From Microbacteriaceae bacterium (GTDB taxonomy: Bacteria; Actinomycetota; Actinomycetes; Actinomycetales; Microbacteriaceae), in assembly GCA_947453285.1 (NCBI GenBank), contig CANGGA010000030.1, positions 1 to 9,455 of the forward strand: a DNA stretch of 9,455 bases. Direction: 5' to 3'. The position numbers and the translations under genes are program-made. The notes beneath the pieces were generated by a model. The model saw only the letters and a program-made list of their open reading frames with translations, was not told the DNA's origin and ran no database searches. Shown one piece after another: positions 1 through 5,823 of the stretch (position 1 is the stretch's first letter; every line of letters begins with the position of its first letter).

Positions 1-5
1 GCTGG

Positions 6-1007
6 CTAAACCAGGCGAGCCTCTGGCGCTTTGGTTTCGCGAGGGTCGAAGACTGCAACCGGTTCTAGAATCTCAGAAACCTTAACCATGACCTCTGCCG
101 GAATCTCGACCCCGACCGCGGCGATGTTAGATGCAATCTGTTCAGGCTTTGTTGCCCCAACTATTGCAGAAGCCACGTTTTTGTTTTGCAAGACCCAAGC
201 CAGCGCGAACTGGGCCATGGTTAGACCAAGGTCGCCGGCTAGCGGCTTCAAGAGCTGAACGCGAGTCAAAACTTCTTCGCTGAGGTACTTGCCCATCATG
301 CCGCCCATGCGCTCGTCTGAGCCGCGTGATCCCTCAGGCGCCGGTTGCCCAGGCAGATACTTGCCGGTCAATACGCCCTGAGCCATTGGTGACCAAACGA
401 TTTGCGAGACACCGAGTTCTTCACAGGCTGGCACAACTTCTGCTTCGATTACTCGCCAGAGTGCGCTGTATTGAGGTTGGCTCGAAATCAATTGAAATCC
501 GAGTTCCTTCGATAGCTTGTGGCCGGCACGAATCTGCTCGGCATTCCATTCGCTCACGCCGATGTAGAGCGCCTTTCCTTGGCGAACGATGTCTGCGAAA
601 GCCTGCATGGTTTCTTCTAGGGGAGTCTCGACGTCATAGCGGTGTGCCTGATACAGGTCGACATAGTCGGTCTGCAGACGCTTGAGCGATCCGTTAATCG
701 ATTCCATGATGTGCTTGCGTGAGAGGCCGGTGTCGTTCGGCATTCTCTTGGCTACCGGCCAGTAGACCTTGGTAAAAATTTCTAGCCCTTCGCGTCGCAA
801 GCCTTTTAGTGCGTCGCCTAGGACTTTTTCTGCAGCCTGGTTCGCATAGACGTCTGCGGTATCAAATGAAGTGATTCCACCGTCAAGTGCCGCGTGCACG
901 GTTGCGTGGGCCGCCGTGTCGTCAATCTGGCTAGCGTGAGTGAGCCAGTTTCCATAAGTGAGCTCACTGATCTTCAAGCCACTGTTTCCTAGGTAGCGAT
1001 ATTTCAT
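6..1007 (-). CDS. Aldo/keto reductase, Kv-beta (AKR6)-like
   Basis: This is a 333-residue NADPH-dependent aldo/keto reductase, expected to reduce aldehydes or ketones in the cytoplasm; its substrate is unknown. The classic catalytic tetrad is visible as D49 and Y54 (in SFDTADVY), K80 (in IFTKVYW) and H122 (in YQAHRYD). The GVSEWNAEQI segment (150-159), SQPQYS (176-181), the SPMAQGVLTGKY loop (206-217) and the late cofactor motif VGATKPEQIASNI (283-295) are the pattern of voltage-gated potassium channel beta-subunit-like bacterial AKRs. I place the start at ATG 1007 because the conserved core begins there (MKYRYLGNSGL). An upstream in-frame ATG at 1076 would only translate the end of the preceding gene in another frame. 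A weak purine-rich site (GAGAGAAG, 1011-1018) precedes the start. The gene lies 11 bases behind the decarboxylase stop, so it is probably the last gene of the same operon. It ends in TAG five bases from the window edge, so no terminator can be seen. The family call is secure; the substrate is not. Confidence 0.93.
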   Translation of the reverse strand: MKYRYLGNSGLKISELTYGNWLTHASQIDDTAAHATVHAALDGGITSFDTADVYANQAAEKVLGDALKGLRREGLEIFTKVYWPVAKRMPNDTGLSRKHIMESINGSLKRLQTDYVDLYQAHRYDVETPLEETMQAFADIVRQGKALYIGVSEWNAEQIRAGHKLSKELGFQLISSQPQYSALWRVIEAEVVPACEELGVSQIVWSPMAQGVLTGKYLPGQPAPEGSRGSDERMGGMMGKYLSEEVLTRVQLLKPLAGDLGLTMAQFALAWVLQNKNVASAIVGATKPEQIASNIAAVGVEIPAEVMVKVSEILEPVAVFDPRETKAPEARLV

Positions 1008-1018
1008 TTTCTTCTCTC

Positions 1019-2404
1019 TTACTTCATCAGGTTGCGAGCTGATTCTTCGATGTGTTTGTGAAGATTCGGCACCCAAGTTTCGTGTTCAGGTTTCATAAGT
1101 GTGCTTCGCAGAATGCGCGCCTTTGCCATGTCGGTTTCTACGTTGATTCCGTGTGCGAACAAGGCGTTTGGTTTCACCATGTATGTTGCCAGGTGAATCT
1201 GCTCAGTTCGCGGCGCTTGCTCTGCCTGCAGGAAAATCGCTTGCGAGAGTCGATCGATTTCTGACATCGACTTTGCCCTTGGCAAGTATGCGATGATGTC
1301 GAGTTCTGGTTTTTGGTATGGCTGCAAGATATCCGACTCGAGCAGAAGTTCATGCCAGTTTTGAGCGGCTCGGTACCCCGCAGCCAAAATCGAACCGAGC
1401 CCATCTCGGGTCAGCGGAAAGATTCGTGTCGTTGCCCAGAACGCTGCGGCTGCCGCCCCGGCGCGAGACGTTTCAAGTTGAATTTCGCCGAAGTGCAGAT
1501 CTGCCGATGTGAAGTATGTATAGGGGCTGTCGTGCTTGTAGAAGCGGCCGACAGAGACATCCTTGAAGAGCACGGCTCCGCAACCGTATGGCTGCAATCC
1601 GTGCTTGTGAGGATCGACAACTACAGAGTCGGCATCCTTGATTGCCGCATAGTGTCGTGCTGCTTCGGGGTCTAGGTCTGTGTCTGCAATGAGTTTGAAG
1701 AACCCACCGTATGCGGTGTCGACGTGAACCCGAGCCTCGTACTGACGCGCGAGCACGATGATGTCGGCAAGCGGATCAACCGCGCCAAGCCCGGTTGTGC
1801 CGAGCGTTGCAACGATGGTTCCGATTTTTCCGGTTTTGAGTTTTTCTTCTAGATCTGTCAAAGACATTCGACCGAGCGAATCAACCGAGACCGCGAAAGA
1901 TTCGACGTCTAGAACTTCACTCATTCGAGAATGCGTGTAGTGTGCGTCTGCCGAGTGAGCGATTCCTTTGCCCGGATTAATCTCGCGACCGACCCAGAGC
2001 GCTTCAAGATTTGCAGTGGTGCCACTCCAGGTGAGATGTCCGAGAAAATCTTCTGGAAACTCGAACATGGCCGCAAGCTCTTTCAAGACCTCGCGTTCCA
2101 TCGGGGTAGTGGCGCGTGATGCGTCTTGCGAGTGATTGTTCGGGTTGAGAATCATGGTTGCCAAATATGCCGCGACTGCAACCGCGTGTGGCGGCTTTAA
2201 CATCTGCGCCGCATAGTTCGGGTGAAAGTATGGGTGGTCTGCTTGAAGTCGATCAACCAATTCGGTCAACACGGCCTGAACGGCACCTAAATCGGCTTGC
2301 TGGCTCGGATGAGTTTCAAATGCTCCGAAGGATGCGCGCAGCGCTTCGACATCGCCAACCACCTGAGGAATCAGATCGGTGAGCTTGATTGTTTCTTTTG
2401 CCAA
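1019..2404 (-). CDS. PLP-dependent group II amino acid decarboxylase
   Basis: This 461-residue cytoplasmic enzyme belongs to the pyridoxal-phosphate group II decarboxylases (the glutamate/aromatic/tyrosine decarboxylase fold). The Schiff-base lysine is K267 in VVVDPHKHG, the pyridine-nitrogen aspartate is D229 in HVDTAYGG, and H155 in DAHYTHSR matches the histidine that stacks on the cofactor ring. TWSGTTANLEAL (125-136) is the phosphate-binding region, and NNHSQDASRATTPME (89-103) is the usual substrate-side loop. The length suits a full enzyme. The residues after the lysine (HGLQPYGCGAVLF) differ from the W/F-type sequence of aromatic amino acid decarboxylases, so I do not assign a substrate. 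Translation very probably starts at TTG 2404: AAAGGAG sits six bases upstream, and the next in-frame ATG (M69) would remove a conserved segment. The gene is 32 bases downstream of DUF3043 and 11 bases upstream of the aldo/keto reductase, so the three are likely cotranscribed. A decarboxylase product (an amine) handled by the reductase would be an indirect link only. Confidence 0.92.
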   Translation of the reverse strand: MAKETIKLTDLIPQVVGDVEALRASFGAFETHPSQQADLGAVQAVLTELVDRLQADHPYFHPNYAAQMLKPPHAVAVAAYLATMILNPNNHSQDASRATTPMEREVLKELAAMFEFPEDFLGHLTWSGTTANLEALWVGREINPGKGIAHSADAHYTHSRMSEVLDVESFAVSVDSLGRMSLTDLEEKLKTGKIGTIVATLGTTGLGAVDPLADIIVLARQYEARVHVDTAYGGFFKLIADTDLDPEAARHYAAIKDADSVVVDPHKHGLQPYGCGAVLFKDVSVGRFYKHDSPYTYFTSADLHFGEIQLETSRAGAAAAAFWATTRIFPLTRDGLGSILAAGYRAAQNWHELLLESDILQPYQKPELDIIAYLPRAKSMSEIDRLSQAIFLQAEQAPRTEQIHLATYMVKPNALFAHGINVETDMAKARILRSTLMKPEHETWVPNLHKHIEESARNLMK

Positions 2405-2410
2405 GGCTTA

Positions 2411-2417
2411 CTCCTTT
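2411..2417 (-). promoter_or_regulatory. Strong Shine-Dalgarno deciding a TTG start
   Basis: On the minus strand AAAGGAG stands six bases before TTG 2404. It is the best ribosome binding site on the left side of the window. Because no ATG is available nearby in frame, it fixes the decarboxylase start at a TTG codon. A strong site with a weak initiator suggests moderate, initiation-limited translation, which is inference. Confidence 0.8.
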
Positions 2418-2436
2418 GTAACCGGCTAAAGAGTTT

Positions 2437-2979
2437 TTAGAACTTGGTGCCGCGCTTTACCTGAGGTTTAGGCAAACGCATCGGGCGCATTTGAATCGAA
2501 CGCATGCCGGCGTACCAGGCTAGACCGCGTTCAACGGTTTGGTTTCCGTATTTTTCGCCGATGACCTTCTTGGCTTTTCGCCCCAGCAAGAATGCGTCGA
2601 AGATTACGACTACAAACAGCCCCCACATGAGCACCAAGCTGGCGAGCTGCAAGAAATAAATGTTGGTTGCGGTGGTGATCAAGAAAACCACCATGGCTGG
2701 CATTACCAATTCACCTGCGGTGAAGCGGCCGTCGACAATGTCGCGCGCGAGGCGCTTCTGTGGGCCACGGTCTTTAATCGGCAAGTACTTGTCTTCGCCT
2801 CGCATCATGCCTTCACGGGCTTGGCGACGCTCAGCAGCGATGCGCTCCTTTGAAACCGAACGGCCCTCTTTTGACTTGTCGCCAACCAGAGGTCGACGGT
2901 TCGCTGCCTCTTGCTGCTTGCGGCTCGGGGTTGCCTTGCCCTTGCCAGCTGAGGTCGAGGTCTGTTCGTTGTCGGTCAT
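2437..2979 (-). CDS. DUF3043 family two-helix membrane protein
   Basis: This is a 180-residue protein of the actinobacterial DUF3043 family; its function is unknown. Residues 1-85 are hydrophilic and strongly basic, with the family-typical stretches ATPSRKQQEAANRRPL (16-31), MMRGEDKYLPIKDRGP (58-73) and a following arginine-rich segment. Two hydrophobic helices follow (about 89-108 and 112-132), joined by a very short turn, and the C-terminal tail (133-180) is again basic. By the positive-inside rule both ends probably face the cytoplasm, with a hairpin in the membrane. The start is ATG 2979 with GAAGGA (2985-2990) five bases upstream. The gene heads the minus-strand operon and diverges from the dipeptidase across 39 bases. 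From memory, DUF3043 genes are often found close to the HesB/ctaC region in Actinobacteria, which hints at a link with respiratory chain assembly, but nothing in the protein proves this. Confidence 0.85.
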   Translation of the reverse strand: MTDNEQTSTSAGKGKATPSRKQQEAANRRPLVGDKSKEGRSVSKERIAAERRQAREGMMRGEDKYLPIKDRGPQKRLARDIVDGRFTAGELVMPAMVVFLITTATNIYFLQLASLVLMWGLFVVVIFDAFLLGRKAKKVIGEKYGNQTVERGLAWYAGMRSIQMRPMRLPKPQVKRGTKF

Positions 2980-3005
2980 GCGCGTCCTTCTGTTGTTGAG
3001 CGGTT

Positions 3006-3011
3006 TAAGAT
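3006..3011 (+). promoter_or_regulatory. Putative -10 box, leaderless dipeptidase promoter
   Basis: TAAGAT lies seven bases before ATG 3019, so the predicted transcription start falls on or next to the A of the start codon. No Shine-Dalgarno sequence precedes this ATG. A TANNNT box 6-8 bases before an ATG without a ribosome binding site is the usual look of actinobacterial leaderless genes. No clear -35 is visible. Confidence 0.55.
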
Positions 3012-3013
3012 TA
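3008..3013 (-). promoter_or_regulatory. Putative -10 box of the DUF3043 operon
   Basis: The minus strand reads TAATCT here (TANNNT consensus). Transcription would start near 3001-3002 and give a 5' leader of about 22 bases that contains GAAGGA. No good -35 box is visible. The box shares four positions with the plus-strand -10 of the divergent dipeptidase gene. The prediction rests on motif and spacing only. Confidence 0.45.
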
Positions 3014-3018
3014 CCCGT

Positions 3019-4431
3019 ATGACCATGCCAGCAGATTCACTCAACCATGACAGCATCGCCGTCACCCTCACCAAAGAGAAGGTTGCAGCCCGGTTTCCGA
3101 GCGCGATAGCAACTCTTGGCAACCTGGTGCGAATTCCCGGAATCGCCTGGGATGCATTTCCGGCAGAGAACCTCGAGAAGAGCGCAGAAGCCGTAGCAGA
3201 GCTCTTTCGTTCGACCGGTGTCTTTGAGTTGGTCGAGATTCGCCGAGCTGAAGCCAATGGCAAAGTTGGGGCGCCGGCAGTGGTTGCTAGACGCGCCGCC
3301 CGCAACGGCCGGCCGCAAGTTTTGCTTTACGCTCACCACGATGTGCAGCCGCCAGGTGACGCATCCATTTGGCAGACCCCAGAATTTCAGCCGACACTAA
3401 TCGACGGTCGAATTTATGGTCGCGGCGCTGCAGACGACAAGGCCGGAATCGTCACACACCTAACAGCAATTCAGACTCTCGTTGAGATGGTCGGCGAGAA
3501 CTTCGAGGTGGGCATCAGCATTTTCATCGAGGGTGAAGAAGAAGCCGGTTCACCGACATTCAGAAACTTTCTAGACGCAAACCGCGACATCCTAGAAGCC
3601 GATGTGATTGTGGTCGCAGACTCGGCCAACTGGACGACAACCATTCCGGCCCTGACCACCACGCTTCGCGGTCTGGTTTCGCAGGTGGTCGAGGTGCAGA
3701 CGTTAGACCACGCCGTGCACTCCGGCATGTTCGGTGGGGCAGTGCCAGACGCGATGACGGCGACCATCAAATTGCTTTCGACCCTGCATGACGATCACGG
3801 CGACGTGGCCGTAGAAGGCCTGCATTCTTCAAAGGCTTCAGACCTTGACTACAGCGAAGACCAGCTGAGAACCGATTCTGGATTGCTCGATGGTGTTTCG
3901 ACAATTGGAACGGGCAGCATTCTTGATCGGATGTGGACCAAACCGTCGATCGCCGTAATTGGCATCGACGGCATGTCAGTTGCCATGTCGTCAAACACCC
4001 TGTTGCCATCCGTGAAGTCGAAAATCAGCATGCGAATCGCACCCGGGCAAGAGCCCGAAAAGGCGCTCGAACTACTTCGAGCACATTTGCTGAAGAATGC
4101 CCCGTTTGGCGCAAAGGTGACTTTCGGCGAGATTGAGCTCGGAAAGCCGTTTGAGGTTCAATCGGGTGGCTGGGCCAAGCTGTTAGCCAATAACAGCCTC
4201 TCAGCCGCTTTTGGCAACGAAAGTGTCGATATTGGCATTGGCGGCTCGATCCCGTTTATCGCCGACCTGCTCGAGGTCTTTCCTGCGGCCCAGATTTTGG
4301 TGACCGGTGTCGAAGATCCAGATTCTCGAGCTCACAGTCCAAACGAGTCAATTCACCTCGAAACTCTTCGCGGCGCGATGATTGCAGAAAGCCTGTTCTT
4401 GATCAAGGGGAATGACCTAAGGGTCAAATAG
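3019..4431 (+). CDS. M20 family metallodipeptidase (dipeptidase)
   Basis: This 470-residue cytoplasmic zinc-type peptidase belongs to family M20, in the carnosinase/CNDP2-like dipeptidase group. It should cleave dipeptides or related small amides. All expected dinuclear-metal residues are present: H106 and catalytic-site D108 in YAHHDVQP, bridging D139 in GRGAADDKAG, general base E174 and ligand E175 in EGEEEAGS, D201 in VADS, and H439 in SRAHSPNE. H234 in HAVHSGMFGG matches the dimer-lid histidine that reaches the partner active site, so the lid domain (about residues 215-380) is intact. The start is ATG 3019; a second ATG two codons later (3025) is possible. No ribosome binding site is seen, and a -10 box directly upstream suggests a leaderless message. 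There is no signal peptide. The gene diverges from DUF3043 and is followed after 41 bases by the iron-sulfur carrier, which seems to have its own promoter. The substrate is not predictable from sequence. Confidence 0.94.
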   Translation: MTMPADSLNHDSIAVTLTKEKVAARFPSAIATLGNLVRIPGIAWDAFPAENLEKSAEAVAELFRSTGVFELVEIRRAEANGKVGAPAVVARRAARNGRPQVLLYAHHDVQPPGDASIWQTPEFQPTLIDGRIYGRGAADDKAGIVTHLTAIQTLVEMVGENFEVGISIFIEGEEEAGSPTFRNFLDANRDILEADVIVVADSANWTTTIPALTTTLRGLVSQVVEVQTLDHAVHSGMFGGAVPDAMTATIKLLSTLHDDHGDVAVEGLHSSKASDLDYSEDQLRTDSGLLDGVSTIGTGSILDRMWTKPSIAVIGIDGMSVAMSSNTLLPSVKSKISMRIAPGQEPEKALELLRAHLLKNAPFGAKVTFGEIELGKPFEVQSGGWAKLLANNSLSAAFGNESVDIGIGGSIPFIADLLEVFPAAQILVTGVEDPDSRAHSPNESIHLETLRGAMIAESLFLIKGNDLRVK

Positions 4432-4442
4432 GTTCTAGACCG

Positions 4443-4448
4443 TAGAAT
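4443..4448 (+). promoter_or_regulatory. Putative -10 box for the iron-sulfur carrier gene
   Basis: TAGAAT lies in the 41-base gap after the dipeptidase stop. A start near 4455 would leave a leader of about 18 bases containing the strong site GAAGGAG (4461-4467), five bases before the ATG. No convincing -35 box is seen, and read-through from the dipeptidase gene is also possible because no terminator lies in the gap. Confidence 0.4.
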
Positions 4449-4472
4449 TAACTCACGTCAGAAGGAGAAACG

Positions 4473-4817
4473 ATGTCTGAGACTCTAAGTCACGAAGTAA
4501 TGCTCACCGAGGTCGCTCGCGACCGCGTTAAGGCCCTTTTTCAGGCCCAGGGGCTAGCCGATGACATTCGCCTTCGCATTGAAGTGAAGCTCGGCGGTTG
4601 CGCTGGTTTTCAATACGACCTTTTTCCTGACGAAGAGCTTGGTGAAAACGACCTAGTGCGTGACTTCGGTGGCCTTGAGGTTGTCGTTGACCAGAAGAGT
4701 GCGAACTATCTCGTTGGCGCAACAATCGATTTCGAAGACAGCATCATGAAGCAGGGTCTAACCATCGACAACCCAAATGCAACCGGATCGTGTGCCTGCG
4801 GAAACTCATTCAACTAA
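4473..4817 (+). CDS. erpA: A-type iron-sulfur carrier (HesB/IscA/ErpA family)
   Basis: This 114-residue protein is of full length for the A-type carrier family. It receives Fe-S clusters from a scaffold such as SufBCD and passes them to apo-enzymes in the cytoplasm. The three invariant cluster-binding cysteines are C43 in KLGGCAGFQYDL and C107 and C109 in GSCACGNSF near the C-terminus. The VVDQKSANYLVGATIDFED segment (71-89) is the conserved beta-region. The start is ATG 4473 with a perfect GAAGGAG five bases upstream, which predicts strong translation. It lies 140 bases before ctaC, on the same strand, but a hairpin terminator separates them. A HesB gene beside ctaC is a recurrent actinobacterial arrangement (as I recall in Mycobacterium tuberculosis). 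The bc1 complex needs a Rieske 2Fe-2S cluster, so a role near this locus is sensible but inferred. The symbol erpA is by family resemblance; iscA or sufA would fit the sequence equally well. Confidence 0.9.
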   Translation: MSETLSHEVMLTEVARDRVKALFQAQGLADDIRLRIEVKLGGCAGFQYDLFPDEELGENDLVRDFGGLEVVVDQKSANYLVGATIDFEDSIMKQGLTIDNPNATGSCACGNSFN

Positions 4818-4835
4818 TACAAAAATGCTTTGCTG

Positions 4836-4868
4836 AATCCGGTCAGAAATGGCCGGATTTCTGCTTTT
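4836..4868 (+). terminator. Rho-independent terminator after the iron-sulfur carrier
   Basis: AATCCGGTC (4836-4844) pairs with GGCCGGATT (4851-4859), nine base pairs including one G-U, around the six-base loop AGAAAT. The T-rich stretch TTTCTGCTTTT follows. It begins 18 bases after the stop codon. The tail is interrupted, so termination may be incomplete, leaving some read-through into ctaC. Confidence 0.75.
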
Positions 4869-4916
4869 AACCCTTATTTTTCGGCGTTTTCAGCCCCAGT
4901 TGGCAAAGTCGAAGCG

Positions 4917-4922
4917 TAGGAT
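4917..4922 (+). promoter_or_regulatory. Putative -10 box of the ctaCDF operon
   Basis: TAGGAT lies 35 bases before the ctaC GTG. A start about seven bases downstream would give a leader of roughly 29 bases with the ribosome site GAAGGG (4946-4951). No -35 at normal distance is evident: TTGGCA at 4900-4905 is only 11 bases upstream. It would be 16 bases from the poorer alternative TAAACA (4922-4927). The choice between the two is uncertain. Confidence 0.4.
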
Positions 4923-4945
4923 AAACATGTAATCGTTTTGCACCT

Positions 4946-4951
4946 GAAGGG
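4946..4951 (+). promoter_or_regulatory. Ribosome binding site for the ctaC GTG start
   Basis: GAAGGG ends six bases before GTG 4958. The nearby ATG at 4971 is out of frame, and the GTG gives a complete lipoprotein signal peptide, so this site supports the GTG start. Confidence 0.7.
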
Positions 4952-4957
4952 CGAATA

Positions 4958-5818
4958 GTGCGTCGCAAAAATGCGTTTAAATGGGCTTCATTGCCTATCG
5001 CAGCAACCTTGGTTTTGATTCTTACCGGATGCTCTCCGGCCGAATTATCTCGCGGGTTCCTGCCTGGCGAACCGGGCATCACCAACCACACCGACATGAT
5101 CACAAGTCTCTGGACTGGATCGTGGATTGTGCTGTGGGGCGTTGGAATCATCGCCTGGGGCCTCATGTTTTATGCGATTATCGTCTATCGTCGCCGCAAG
5201 GGCGACACCTCGATGCCTCCGCAAATGCGCTACAACAACCCAATCGAAACCCTGTTTACAGTGGTTCCTCTGGTCATGGTGATCGGTTTCTTTGCCTTCA
5301 CCTCAAAGACTTTGCTCGCCATTGAAGAGCCGGTACACCCATCGAACCAGATTCAGATCGAGGTAATCGGCAAGCAGTGGAGCTGGGATTTCAACTACAC
5401 CACCAACAACGTTTATGACTCGGGCATTCAGTCTCAGTTTGCTGGCCAAGAGGGAAGCGAAGCGTCGCTTCCGGTTCTCTACTTGCCAGTAAACGTGCCG
5501 GTTGACGTCAGCCTTACTTCACGCGACGTCGTTCACTCGTTCTGGGTAATCGATTTCTTGTATAAGAAAGACGTTTTCCCTGGCAAGACCAACCACATGT
5601 ACTTCACGCCTCAGAAAATCGGAACCTATAAGGGCAAGTGCGCCGAGCTCTGTGGCGAATTCCACTCGATGATGTTGTTCAACGTCAAGGTCGTTTCTCA
5701 GGCAGACTATGACGCTCACGTGGCTCAGCTAGCTGCCCAGGGCAACACCGGCTTGCTTGACGACAAGTACAACCGCAACCAGAACCTACCGGGCAATGGC
5801 TCAGGACTAAAGGGATAG
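4958..5818 (+). CDS. ctaC: Cytochrome c oxidase subunit II (CuA subunit)
   Basis: This is subunit II (286 residues) of the aa3-type terminal oxidase. It accepts electrons from cytochrome c at its CuA centre on the outer face of the membrane and passes them to subunit I. The N-terminus is a lipoprotein signal: basic MRRKNAFK, a hydrophobic core, and lipobox LTGC with the modified cysteine at C25. Two transmembrane helices follow (about 52-77 and 96-121), then the aromatic electron-entry motif KQWSWDF (139-145) and the cupredoxin domain. The CuA ligands are complete: H193 in VVHSFW, then C228, E230, C232, H236 and M239 in CAELCGEFHSMM. The tail after about residue 255 is hydrophilic and ends in glycine/asparagine-rich sequence. 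There is no fused cytochrome c domain, which fits a bc1-aa3 supercomplex with dihaem QcrC. The start is GTG 4958. It is the first gene of a tight operon, with ctaD beginning five bases after the stop. Confidence 0.97.
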   Translation: MRRKNAFKWASLPIAATLVLILTGCSPAELSRGFLPGEPGITNHTDMITSLWTGSWIVLWGVGIIAWGLMFYAIIVYRRRKGDTSMPPQMRYNNPIETLFTVVPLVMVIGFFAFTSKTLLAIEEPVHPSNQIQIEVIGKQWSWDFNYTTNNVYDSGIQSQFAGQEGSEASLPVLYLPVNVPVDVSLTSRDVVHSFWVIDFLYKKDVFPGKTNHMYFTPQKIGTYKGKCAELCGEFHSMMLFNVKVVSQADYDAHVAQLAAQGNTGLLDDKYNRNQNLPGNGSGLKG

Positions 5819-5823
5819 GCACA

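Noticed and set aside
326..685. A 119-codon open frame on the plus strand inside the reductase gene
   Set aside because: It is antisense to a clear enzyme gene, has no recognisable domain or ribosome site, and its Arg/Cys/His-rich composition is typical of a shadow frame.
1008..1076. A 23-residue N-terminal extension of the aldo/keto reductase from an upstream ATG
   Set aside because: It overlaps the end of the decarboxylase in another frame, has no family similarity, and the conserved AKR core begins exactly at ATG 1007.
4421..4440. GGTC...GACC inverted repeat after the dipeptidase as a terminator
   Set aside because: Only four base pairs around a long loop and no T tail, so it is too weak to support.
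4900..4905. TTGGCA as the -35 box paired with TAGGAT before ctaC
   Set aside because: The spacer is only 11 bases, too short for a normal sigma-70-type promoter. It would fit only the weaker -10 candidate TAAACA.
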